64,000 nt of DNA from Lachnospiraceae bacterium (GCA_910575105.1 CAJTDK010000017.1:1-64000), one strand, 5' to 3'. Counted from the first letter of the stretch, positions 45,384 through 53,056 are shown. Numbers and translations are program-made. Notes: generated by a model from the letters alone, not told the origin.

Positions 45384-45414
45384 TTGACCTTAAAGAGACT
45401 TTAAGGTGTATAAA
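45384..45414 (+). promoter_or_regulatory. MerR-type promoter with perfect dyad
   Basis: TTGACC (45384-45389), a 19-bp spacer and TATAAA (45409-45414). A perfect dyad, ACCTTAAAG, AGA, CTTTAAGGT, spans 45387-45407 inside it. This is the classic geometry of a MerR-activated promoter and drives the free membrane-domain gene at 45514. Confidence 0.85.
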
Positions 45415-45513
45415 GAGGGCAGAAAGAACGAAGCAGCCCGATTTTTAGAAAAATTTTCAGATCAGGTGTCACGTTTTATCATTCAAAATTTATATAATAA
45501 GGAGGTCTTAATT

Positions 45514-46299
45514 ATGACAGCGAAAAATCAACAGTACAACAAGGACATGACAAGAGAGATTCTTACACCAAAACAGTTTAATAAGAGTATGGCAGGGAGG
45601 CTGTCATGGGGCTACATCTTATGTGCGATCGTTTCCTTATTTTTCGGAAGCTGGATGCTTTCCTATACAGGAGACGCCTACAAACCCGAAAGCCTGATTG
45701 GAGCGCCGGGGCTTATGCAGGAGTGGTTCCCGTTTGCAATTACATTTGACAGCATCTTTTTCATCCCGCTGCTTCTGGCCATCGTATGCTATATGGCTAT
45801 GTATTTTACGGCAGACCCGAAGGCGCAGACGGTGATCTTCCATATATGTGCGCTGAACTTAAGCCCGCTGCTGGCAGGAATCTATGTATTTATATCTATA
45901 TTTACCCCAATTAACGGGGATGTTGAAAATATTTCCGTCAGCGGAATCCATATGGGAATATTCTGGCTGATGATCGCGGCATATGTGATTGTTCTGTATC
46001 TGCTGGCTGAAAAAGTAGATGCATTTTTCTCAAAAGCAAGATATGTGGCAGCAGCAAGCGTTATCTATACGGCAGTTATGACAGTGCTTGCAGGTGTGCT
46101 TACCGGGCTTTGGACTCCGGCATTTATCGGACTTCTGCTGCTTACTCTGTTCGTCGGTCTGAATTGGTTCCATGCATATCAGCGTGCGGAGGGGGCAAGC
46201 AGATACTATGCGGTGACAGAAAGCTGCCGGATTATGAACCTGTTTGGTACGGCATTCGATATGAAGGGTAAGACGGCACCGTCGTTTGTCATCCGGTAG
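45514..46299 (+). CDS. Free-standing copy of the MerR-fused membrane domain
   Basis: A 261-residue membrane protein that aligns end to end with residues 135-384 of the MerR fusion: TREILTPKQFNK, LSWGYILCAIVS, FHICALNLSPLLAG, SKARYVAAASVIYTAVMT and the same ESCRIMNLFGTAFDMKGKTA tail. About six helices are predicted. Function unknown; it could be a transporter, a sensor, or a partner that sequesters the regulator. AAGGAGGT precedes ATG 45514. The MerR-type promoter ahead of it makes it the likely main target of the fused regulator. Confidence 0.85.
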   Translation: MTAKNQQYNKDMTREILTPKQFNKSMAGRLSWGYILCAIVSLFFGSWMLSYTGDAYKPESLIGAPGLMQEWFPFAITFDSIFFIPLLLAIVCYMAMYFTADPKAQTVIFHICALNLSPLLAGIYVFISIFTPINGDVENISVSGIHMGIFWLMIAAYVIVLYLLAEKVDAFFSKARYVAAASVIYTAVMTVLAGVLTGLWTPAFIGLLLLTLFVGLNWFHAYQRAEGASRYYAVTESCRIMNLFGTAFDMKGKTAPSFVIR

Positions 46300-46385
46300 A
46301 TTCATTTATTTCAGATAAATTTTCATGAGGCCGCATTCTTGATTATAGCAGCATTGTTTTCTTTAGATCTGGATGCTGATGCAGG

Positions 46386-46412
46386 AGCTGGCGCTTAAGG
46401 CGCCGGCTTTTT
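46386..46412 (+). terminator. Terminator after the free membrane-domain gene
   Basis: AGCTGGCGC (46386-46394) pairs with GCGCCGGCT (46400-46408), followed by TTTTAT. Confidence 0.85.
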
Positions 46413-46493
46413 ATGGTTTGGGAAGAGAAGTGAGGAATTCTGGGACATTCCAGTAAAAAATGATAAAAAGCCGGGGAATTTGTAAAAAAGGTA

Positions 46494-46576
46494 TTGACAT
46501 ATATCGGTGTTCGATGTAATATAATACTATCGAAAGACGATATATAATAAAATACAATATATATCGAAGAACATAT
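46494..46576 (+). promoter_or_regulatory. PadR gene 2 promoter with three TATCG operators
   Basis: TTGACA (46494-46499), a 17-bp spacer and TAATAT (46517-46522). Three sites of the form TATCG-N5-CGATA cover it: TATCGGTGTTCGATG (46502-46516) in the spacer, TATCGAAAGACGATA (46528-46542) at the expected start site, and a half-matching TATCGAAGAACATAT (46562-46576) in the leader. The geometry fits autorepression. Confidence 0.75.
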
Positions 46577-46598
46577 TTATATAAGGGAGGTGGCTGAT

Positions 46599-46940
46599 AT
46601 GACGGTAAACAGGAATTTAGTATCTGGGAGTACTTCCATGCTGCTCTTGCGGCTTTTATCAGAAAAGGATATGTACGGCTACGAGATGATCGACACCTTA
46701 TCAAAGCGCTCGAACAATATCTTTGAGCTTAAAGTAGGGACGCTCTACCCGCTGCTGCACAGTATGGTAAAGAGCGGTTATCTAAGCACTTTTGAGGAGC
46801 AGGCGAATGGAAAGCTGAGGAAGTATTACCAGATCACGGAGAGCGGGAGCAGGTATCTAGGGAAACTGATGGAAGAGTGGAGGACCCATGCTGACGTGGT
46901 GGATATGCTGATTGGGAGGAGGGTTCAATATGAAGGCTGA
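46599..46940 (+). CDS. PadR-family transcriptional regulator 2
   Basis: A 113-residue PadR protein, close paralogue of PadR 1 (identical over EKDMYGYEMIDTLSKRSNN). AAGGGAGGTGG precedes ATG 46599; GTG 46590 lies inside that site. Its end overlaps the next gene by 11 bases. PadR plus HAAS-domain membrane protein is a common Firmicute pair in which the regulator controls its membrane partner. Confidence 0.94.
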   Translation: MTVNRNLVSGSTSMLLLRLLSEKDMYGYEMIDTLSKRSNNIFELKVGTLYPLLHSMVKSGYLSTFEEQANGKLRKYYQITESGSRYLGKLMEEWRTHADVVDMLIGRRVQYEG

Positions 46941-47697
46941 CAATTATCTGAAAGAATTGACGAAGCGCATCGAGGACCCCGATGCAAGAAAAGAGATCAT
47001 GAGAGAATATCAGGAGCACATCGAAGACTGCCGAGCAGCGCTGATGGAATCGGGCATGAGCGAAGAGGAAGCGGAGGAAGAGGCGGTAAGGCAGATGGGC
47101 GATCCGGCCTCGGCAGGCAGGGAGTTGAACCGTATCTACCGAAGAATTGTGGATGTCAGTATGCTGTTATGGTTCCTGGCCGGCGCTACATTTGTCCTGG
47201 TTTCCCTTGAGGTCTGTAAGCGTTTTGGGGGCTTGGAAGTGGTAACGGATGGGGTGCCTCCGGTGGTCCATCATGTGATCGGAGCTGTGCTGATCCTGTA
47301 CGGCCTGGCACTGAGCGCGTGGGAGAAGTATTACGACTTTGAGCTGTTCTATGCACATGCAAGGGACTGGGGGCGCGGAGTTGCAAACAGCGGCCTGGTA
47401 TTGGCAATAGCAGTAGGGTTTTTGTCGGATACCTTGGCGAAGGGAATATGTGTGCTCCTGGCAGTTGCGGTAGTACAGACGCTTATAAGGAGCATGATGA
47501 TCCTATTGAACAACAGGCGTGAGATCAAGCTTCTGTGGGAAATCGGCGTGGCGGATACGACCGTCACTTATAAAGGAAAAGGGACATTTTGCGGTAAACG
47601 GATGAAGATCAAGACTAAGGAAGGAGAGATACAGCCGGGTACGCCGATTATGATCGTATCGATTGAAGATGCCAGGCCAGTTGTCGTGAGGGTGTAA
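46930..47697 (+). CDS. HAAS/DUF1700-type membrane protein coupled to PadR
   Basis: A 255-residue protein with an N-terminal HAAS-like helical domain (YLKELTKRIEDPDARKEIMR, MSEEEAEEEAVRQMGDP) and a C-terminal membrane part with about four helices from residue 80 to 190, then a cytoplasmic tail. ATG 46930 follows GGGAGGAGGG and overlaps the PadR gene by 11 bases, so translation is coupled. Such proteins are typical PadR partners; the activity is not known. Confidence 0.82.
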   Translation: MKADNYLKELTKRIEDPDARKEIMREYQEHIEDCRAALMESGMSEEEAEEEAVRQMGDPASAGRELNRIYRRIVDVSMLLWFLAGATFVLVSLEVCKRFGGLEVVTDGVPPVVHHVIGAVLILYGLALSAWEKYYDFELFYAHARDWGRGVANSGLVLAIAVGFLSDTLAKGICVLLAVAVVQTLIRSMMILLNNRREIKLLWEIGVADTTVTYKGKGTFCGKRMKIKTKEGEIQPGTPIMIVSIEDARPVVVRV

Positions 47698-47760
47698 TTA
47701 TGGAAAATAATAAAAATCTTATGACAAAATGTATAATCTGACAGAGGGCATCGATGGAAT

Positions 47761-48017
47761 GTGGAGCTTCTTAAAGCGGTGATGATGCAGGAGAGCGACG
47801 GGCGGAGAGGCGATCCTATGCAGAGTTCCGAGGGCGCGTTCAATACCCGCTATCCGAGACAGTCCAATGGGATCAGAGACCCGGAATACTCTATTACCTG
47901 CGGGGCGCAGGAGTGCATCATGTGGGGATTGTTGTTGATGTAACAAATGATAAGGCGAATACGATCGAGGGGAACTCGGGTGATGCAGTAAGAAGAAGGA
48001 GTTACAAGACTTGGTGA
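47761..48017 (+). pseudogene. Remnant of a lysozyme / NlpC-P60 hydrolase of conjugative-element type
   Basis: ELLKAVMMQES … GDPMQSSEG matches the lysozyme-like N-terminal domain of CwlT/Orf14-type hydrolases carried by Tn916-like elements. At 47914 the frame shifts and the sequence becomes HHVGIVVDVTND … NTIEGNSGDAVRRRSY, the last part of an NlpC/P60-type domain. About 150 residues between are missing. No start with a ribosome site. It is a deletion relic, probably of a lost conjugative element. Confidence 0.7.
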
Positions 48018-48097
48018 TAGTAGGCTTCATGGGCATGGCGTTTATGCATTTTGAGCGTAATAACTCGTTGTATTTTTATACTAGGAGGCGGACATTA

Positions 48098-48590
48098 ATG
48101 AATGTAGTAAGAAAAGAAGACATATATACTATAGATGATATATACGCACTTCCGGATGGAGAGAGAGCAGAGCTTCTTGATGGACAGATTTATTATATGT
48201 CACCACCGGGAACAAACCATCAAAGACTGGTTAGGAATTCATATATCAAATAGAAAATTGTATTAGAGATAATAATGGGGAAGGTGAGATATTTCCTGCG
48301 CCATTTGCCGTATTTCTTGAAAAAACAATAAAAATTATGTAGAGCCGGATATATCCGTTATTTGCGATAAAAATAAAATTACGACTCAGGGGTGTCAGGG
48401 GGCTACTGATTGGGTAATTGAGATTGTGTCTCCCGGCAGTCGGAAGATGGATTATTATAAAAAATTATTTAAGTATCGTACAGCAGGAGTCAGGGGGTAC
48501 GGGGGAGTCGATCCTGATAAGGCAGTAATCATAGTTTATAGCTTTGAACAGGATAATTTTGAAAATTTTCGGACTCATTATATAGAATAG
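48098..48590 (+). pseudogene. Uma2-family (DUF820) nuclease-fold gene, frameshifted
   Basis: ATG 48098 (with TAGGAGGCGG) opens YTIDDIYALPDGERAELLDG, the Uma2 N-terminus. After HQRLV the frame breaks near 48235 and continues in another frame (IENCIRDNNGEGEIFPAPFA), then breaks again near 48330 and continues VEPDISVICDKNK … WVIEIVSPGSRKMDYYKKLF to a stop at 48588-48590. GVRGYGG replaces the usual GVREYWI. Two indels and point changes show it is dead. Uma2 proteins have a PD-(D/E)XK fold and spread on mobile DNA. Confidence 0.8.
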
Positions 48591-48598
48591 CAAAAACT

Positions 48599-48639
48599 AT
48601 AGCATTTAAGCCATAATCGGTTTAAATGCTATATTTTTT
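48599..48639 (+). terminator. Terminator after the Uma2 remnant
   Basis: ATAGCATTTAA (48599-48609) pairs with TTAAATGCTAT (48622-48632), followed by ATTTTTTG. Confidence 0.8.
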
Positions 48640-48675
48640 GTCCTAATATAGCATTTTGTGTTTGGGTTACAAAAG

Positions 48676-48792
48676 CTGGCAGGCATCGTTGTGGATGTGA
48701 AGAACGGGAGGGTGAATACGATTGAGAGGAATTCCACTGATGCGGTAAGATCCTTATCAGTCCCAGCTTCCTTGCTGCTGTTTTATAAATAA
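48676..48792 (+). pseudogene. Second fragment of an NlpC/P60-type C-terminus
   Basis: LAGIVVDVKNGRVNTIERNSTDAVR repeats, with changes, the C-terminal motif of the fragment at 47922-48017 (VGIVVDVTNDKANTIEGNSG). There is no start or upstream domain. It shows that related hydrolase ends were left here twice. Confidence 0.55.
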
Positions 48793-48847
48793 CATTGGGG
48801 ATTTACTATTTTTTCCAATATTGATGTTGTCACGGTATCGGACAGTG

Positions 48848-48887
48848 AAAAAACCGGTATAGTCATTTTTGACTATGCCGGTTTTTT
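48848..48887. terminator. Bidirectional terminator left of the invertible segment
   Basis: AAAAAACCGGTATAGTCA (48848-48865) pairs with 48870-48887 (one mismatch in 18). The arms end in six A and six T, so it terminates on both strands. It would catch leftward transcripts leaving the recombinase segment. Confidence 0.85.
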
Positions 48888-48985
48888 GTGATCATATTGC
48901 TTTATATAGTCAGATGGCTAAGTGATCGATTGAGTTGCAAACCTTCAAATGAATATATCGGTTACAAATAAAAACGAAATATATC

Positions 48986-49010
48986 TTCGCAGATTACTTT
49001 AATCTACGAA
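48986..49010 (+). repeat. Inverted repeat left (IRL) of the recombinase segment
   Basis: 25 bases: TTCGCAGATTA, centre CTT, TAATCTACGAA. It is the reverse complement of the copy at 50389-50413 with one change. Each copy is itself nearly symmetric: 11-bp arms around a 3-bp asymmetric centre, the form of a tyrosine-recombinase core site. Confidence 0.9.
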
Positions 49011-49051
49011 AAAAATCCCGCTAACCCCCGCAAATTTGCCATTTATCATTT

Positions 49052-50170
49052 TTACTGACCCAGATATTGACCATAAATAGCCGATAATAAGTTCATATGT
49101 CCCCGCTTTATCTCCTCTGTGGGATGGATGTAGCGGTTCAAAGTTATTTTCACGTCCGAATGTCCAAGTATCTCACTTAAGCTCTTGATATCCACCCCGC
49201 CGCTTATGCAGTTGGTGGCAAATGTGTGGCGGAGCGTGTGAAAATTTGTATTTTTTATGCCGGCAGACTGGAGATATTTCCGGAACTTATTCTGGTAGGT
49301 CCTTGGTTCCATCGGCTTATTTTTATTGATGACATATTCACCGGAACCGGTGTGATGATCGCGCAGCAGCCTGGCAAGCTCGTCTGAGAGCGGGATCTCC
49401 CGCCTGGAAAACATACTCTTCGGCTCCCCCTCGAGAAGGACTGTCCTCGTCCCCTTCCCCTCTATCGGAATCCGCTGCACAGTCGAGTTGACGCTCATCC
49501 TCTTCTCCTCAAAATCAATATCCCTCCATTTCAGCGAACAGATCTCCCCCAGGCGGAGGCCCGTAGAGATGCACACCACAATCCCCAGTTTGTAAATATC
49601 CATCTCTTCATAAAGGTACTGGAACAGCTTCGTCTGCTCAGACAGGTTCAGCACTTCCGCCGCTTCTGGGGATTTTCTGCGCTTTGGCCGGGAATATTTT
49701 ATTGCCATGGAATAATGATGCGAGACTGCATAAGCAAGGATCTGGTTCAACACACAGGAGATGCTGTCCCGTACGCTGTTTGACAAGAACTTCTGATCTT
49801 CTCTTTGAAAAATTTCATCTAGGGTTTCCGAATCCAAGTCCGAAAACAGGAATCCGCCGACCTTTTCCTGGATATAATTATGGTAGACCGCCCGGTATTT
49901 CACATAAGTTGAATGCTTCTTTTCACCGCAGACTGCAGCGAGCCACTCCTCCGCCACCTTATGGAAACAGATCTCTTCGTCCGTTCCGTAATCTTTGGAA
50001 ATGCTCCTTGCCGACTGCCTTGCCTTAGACAATTTTTCCTTAGCCTCCCCATAGCTTCTGGCATACACGGAATGCACCGTGCTGCGGCCGGTCTGGGGAT
50101 CTTTTTCTGAATACCGTCCCTCCCAGCGGCCGTCTTTTCTTTTTCTGATGTTTTCTCCACGTCTTGACAT
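49052..50170 (-). CDS. Tyrosine recombinase / integrase
   Basis: A 372-residue phage-integrase-family enzyme. An N-terminal arm-type DNA-binding part (GENIRKRKDGRWEGRYSEKD) and a SAM-like core-binding domain (about 65-160) precede the catalytic domain, where the residues are visible: R in GLRLGEICSL, H-x-x-R in HTLRHTFAT, H in ILGHSDVKI and the nucleophile in LNRYIHPTEE. It ends 42 bases before the left inverted repeat, and the right repeat lies 219 bases upstream of its ATG. The type is that of Tn916-like integrases, but no excisionase or transfer gene is near. Most likely it now acts on the flanking repeats. Confidence 0.93.
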   Translation of the reverse strand: MSRRGENIRKRKDGRWEGRYSEKDPQTGRSTVHSVYARSYGEAKEKLSKARQSARSISKDYGTDEEICFHKVAEEWLAAVCGEKKHSTYVKYRAVYHNYIQEKVGGFLFSDLDSETLDEIFQREDQKFLSNSVRDSISCVLNQILAYAVSHHYSMAIKYSRPKRRKSPEAAEVLNLSEQTKLFQYLYEEMDIYKLGIVVCISTGLRLGEICSLKWRDIDFEEKRMSVNSTVQRIPIEGKGTRTVLLEGEPKSMFSRREIPLSDELARLLRDHHTGSGEYVINKNKPMEPRTYQNKFRKYLQSAGIKNTNFHTLRHTFATNCISGGVDIKSLSEILGHSDVKITLNRYIHPTEEIKRGHMNLLSAIYGQYLGQ

Positions 50171-50288
50171 GCCCTTTCCTCCTGACCATCTTTTTGACCC
50201 CTAATAGCAGAAAATCTGCCTGATGGAAGCCGAATCCGCGCATAAATACGCACAAATGTGCGAAAAAATGCATTACATTTTTTGGCGA

Positions 50289-50317
50289 TTGACAAATAAT
50301 ACCATTAGAAGTATAAT
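50289..50317 (+). promoter_or_regulatory. Perfect consensus promoter pointing out of the invertible segment
   Basis: TTGACA (50289-50294), exactly 17 bp, TATAAT (50312-50317). It reads rightward across the right inverted repeat toward the helicase gene at 50640, opposite to the recombinase gene. The strongest promoter match in the window. Confidence 0.9.
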
Positions 50318-50388
50318 AAGTAACGTGAAATGAGCCAATATCTGCCGGAAAAAGCGGTAAATCGAGCTTATTTTTGGCAGTTTGACGT

Positions 50389-50413
50389 TTCGTAGATTAA
50401 AGTAATCTACGAA
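50389..50413 (+). repeat. Inverted repeat right (IRR) of the recombinase segment
   Basis: 25 bases: TTCGTAGATTA, centre AAG, TAATCTACGAA. The arms are perfectly symmetric. It lies between the outward promoter and the helicase gene, in the untranslated leader. Confidence 0.9.
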
Positions 50414-50639
50414 ATTCAGTATGATCAGGATAGGGAAAAATATACGTCTGCCAGGGAATCAGCATCATAAGAAATCATGACAGCGGCATGCAAGCCTATG
50501 CATTGTCTATTGACGGGGACGAAGTTCCAGCAGAGAGAACTGGTACAGAATTTATCGATGATTACATAATGCAGTATCGGGCATACAGGCGATAGGCAGA
50601 GAACAGGTAATTCCTGGCAAAATGGAGGTGTGTGGACAA
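50414..50639 (+). other. Leader between the inverted repeat and the helicase gene
   Basis: No sure gene. One frame is open from about 50431 to a TAG at 50593-50595 and reads GMQAYALSIDGDEVPAERTG … FIDDYIMQYRAYRR; it lacks a ribosome site and could be the tail of a gene cut by the segment. No terminator hairpin is seen, so the promoter at 50289 can read through. Confidence 0.4.
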
Positions 50640-52904
50640 ATGGCGATATGTCTTTACGAGCATAACAAACAAGCCTATGCATCAGTCAGGATTATGCTTT
50701 CTAAAACAGGCAAAGCAGCCGTGATCCATCCCACCGGGACAGGCAAATCATTTATTGGCTTCAGGCTGTGCGAGGATCATCCGGAGAAAAAGATCTGCTG
50801 GCTGTCCCCGTCGAGATACATATTTGAAACGCAGCTTGAGAACCTTGCCTGCGCATGCGGAGGTTACCAGCCAGAGAATGTGGAGTTTATTACCTACGCG
50901 CGGCTGATGAATATGACTGCATTGGAAATGAAAGAGATACAGCCAGACTATATCATCCTCGATGAGTTCCACCGGTGCGGCGCAGCTGCCTGGGGGCAGG
51001 GGGTGAGCCGGTTTCTTGCCATGTACGAAGATGTTCCCCTCTTGGGCCTTTCTGCCACAGCAGTTCGTTATCTGGATAACCAGAGGGATATGTCAGACGA
51101 GTTATTCGACGGGCATATCGCCAGCCGGATGACCCTTGGTGAGGCGATCGTGAGGGGTATACTGAACCCGCCGAAATACGTTCAGTCCATTTATTCATAT
51201 CGAAATGACCTGGAAAGGTACAGCGAGAAGGTCCGCCGTATCGGAAATGAAAGGCGCAGAGCGCAGGCGGAGGACTGCTTAGAGCAGCTTAAGCGGGCGC
51301 TTGATAAGGCAGAGGGCCTGGATGTGCTTTTCGACCGGTACATGACTGAACGTCGGGGGAAATATATCATTTTCTGCGCAAATTTCGAGGCCATGCAGGA
51401 GGCCGTGGGTAAGGTAAAAGAGTGGTTTCACCTGATCGATGAAAAGCCGAACGTTTACTCCTTATATACAGAAGATCCGGAAGCAAGCGAATCCTTTAAA
51501 AACTTCAGGGAAGATAAGGACGAGAGTCGCCTGAAACTTTTGTTCTGCATAGATGCCCTGAACGAGGGCGTGCATGTGGAAAATGTATCAGGGGTCATCC
51601 TTCTTCGCCCGACGGTTTCCCCTGTTGTATATAAACAGCAGATTGGAAGAGCATTGTCAGCTTCCAGGCAGACGAACCCCGTGATCTTCGACGTGGTAAA
51701 TAACATTGAAAACTTATACAGCATAGATGCAGTTAAGGAAGAAATGGACGAAGCCCTGGAGCTTATGCGGAACAGCGGCTCTGAACGGGAGATTGCCAAT
51801 GAAAACTTTGAGGTGACCGGCGAACTTAAAGACTGCCTGCGGCTTTTCCACGCGATGGAGGGCGCTTTGACCGCCTCGTGGGATACTATGTATCTTGAGG
51901 CAGAGCAGTATTATAAAACTCACGGAGACTTGCTCCCGGTGATGGCCTATGAGACGGAATCAGGGTATTCCCTTGGCAGATGGCTTGCCACGCAGCGGGC
52001 AAACCGCAGGAAAAATGATCCGGCTATGACAGAGGAGCGAATAAAAGCTTTGGATAAGATCGGAATGGACTGGGATTCTGCGGAAGACAGGACCTGGAAT
52101 ACCTTTTATAAAGCAGCCACGGATTATTATGGAGAGCATGGGAACCTGGATATCCCGGCCCAGTACGAGACGGAGGAGGGCGTGAAGCTTGGCCGTCTGT
52201 ACCGGGGGATCAGGAAGAAGTATGCGGAAGGAAAGCTTTCGGAGGAAAGGATCACGCAGCTTGAGGAGATCGGGATCAAATGGAACTCCGTGCTGGTGCG
52301 CAAGTGGATGAGGTACTACGGGCTGGCGGCAGAGTATTATGAGGAACACGGCGATTTGAATATTCCTTATGACTATGTTGCGGGTGAACTGAAAGTGGGC
52401 ATATGGATATCTTCCCAGAGGGAGAGCTGCGGCATGGGAAGGCTTTCGGAGGAGCAGGTTGGTCTCCTTGATGATATCGGGATGTGCTGGGACAGATTCG
52501 AGAGCAAATGGGAGCAGGGATTCCGGTATTGCCAGCGTTATGCCAGGGAATACGGGGATATCAACAGTATCCCGGAGGATTTCCGGTTCGGCAGCTTCAG
52601 GCCAATCGTGTGGATACGTACCCAGAGATACCGGAAACGGACGGGGAAGCTTTCGCCGGATAGGATCGAAAGATTAGAGACGCTGGGATTGGAATGGGAT
52701 AGACACCGGGCGTTCTGGGAGAAGGGGTATGAACATGCCAGAGAATATGTAAAAGAGCATGGGAGCATTCGGATGCCAGTGAATTACATCTGTGAGGACG
52801 GATTTAAACTTAAGGGATGGCTGAATAATCAGCATACGAAGCTTAAGAACAGGAAGCTGTCGGAAGAGCAGGTGGAGAAGCTTCGGGCGATTGGGTTTGT
52901 ATAG
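50640..52904 (+). CDS. SF2 helicase with five helicase-associated (HA) repeats
   Basis: A 754-residue protein. The helicase core has HPTGTGKSF (about 31-39), DEFH (108-111), GLSATAV (137-143), IFCANFEAM, and motif VI QQIGRALS near 330. From about residue 410 to the end there are five HA-type repeats of 63-72 residues (PF03457 type), each with a (Y)YxEHG(D/N)L(D/N)IP-like strand, a Gxxxxxx(Q/R) helix and KLSEEqxxxLexiGi(x)W. Such repeats are thought to bind nucleic acid. ATG 50640 follows GGAGGTG. It is the first gene behind the invertible promoter and just before the glycan genes; whether it acts in defence or in expression of the locus is unknown. Confidence 0.88.
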   Translation: MAICLYEHNKQAYASVRIMLSKTGKAAVIHPTGTGKSFIGFRLCEDHPEKKICWLSPSRYIFETQLENLACACGGYQPENVEFITYARLMNMTALEMKEIQPDYIILDEFHRCGAAAWGQGVSRFLAMYEDVPLLGLSATAVRYLDNQRDMSDELFDGHIASRMTLGEAIVRGILNPPKYVQSIYSYRNDLERYSEKVRRIGNERRRAQAEDCLEQLKRALDKAEGLDVLFDRYMTERRGKYIIFCANFEAMQEAVGKVKEWFHLIDEKPNVYSLYTEDPEASESFKNFREDKDESRLKLLFCIDALNEGVHVENVSGVILLRPTVSPVVYKQQIGRALSASRQTNPVIFDVVNNIENLYSIDAVKEEMDEALELMRNSGSEREIANENFEVTGELKDCLRLFHAMEGALTASWDTMYLEAEQYYKTHGDLLPVMAYETESGYSLGRWLATQRANRRKNDPAMTEERIKALDKIGMDWDSAEDRTWNTFYKAATDYYGEHGNLDIPAQYETEEGVKLGRLYRGIRKKYAEGKLSEERITQLEEIGIKWNSVLVRKWMRYYGLAAEYYEEHGDLNIPYDYVAGELKVGIWISSQRESCGMGRLSEEQVGLLDDIGMCWDRFESKWEQGFRYCQRYAREYGDINSIPEDFRFGSFRPIVWIRTQRYRKRTGKLSPDRIERLETLGLEWDRHRAFWEKGYEHAREYVKEHGSIRMPVNYICEDGFKLKGWLNNQHTKLKNRKLSEEQVEKLRAIGFV

Positions 52905-53056
52905 AATTTTCGGAATATAGTACTCATGGAAAATATGGTGTTAGTTTGAAAATGAGCTGAAAATATCAGATAGTCAATAAGCTTATTTTCTTGATAGTTT
53001 TGCTACCGCAGCGGGATTTATTTAGTCCGACGATAAAAGATAATGGGAGAGAAGAA

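Larger units (their letters stand above)
48986..50413. mobile_element. Predicted invertible DNA segment carrying its own recombinase and an outward promoter
   Basis: A 1.43-kb segment bounded by 25-bp inverted repeats, containing one tyrosine recombinase gene (minus strand) and, at its right end, a perfect rightward promoter. The central bases of the repeats (CTT left, AAG right) are opposed, so recombination between them would invert and not excise the segment. In the present orientation the promoter points to the helicase and glycan genes; when inverted it would point to the terminator at 48848-48887. Confidence 0.7.

Noticed and set aside
48986-50413. Insertion sequence with terminal inverted repeats
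   Set aside because: The repeats are near-palindromic core-type sites, no target duplication is seen outside them, and the enzyme is a tyrosine recombinase, so an invertible segment fits better than a transposon. It cannot be excluded without comparing genomes.
50431-50595. Real small gene between the right inverted repeat and the helicase
   Set aside because: The frame has protein-like composition but no start with a ribosome site; noted only as a possible gene tail.
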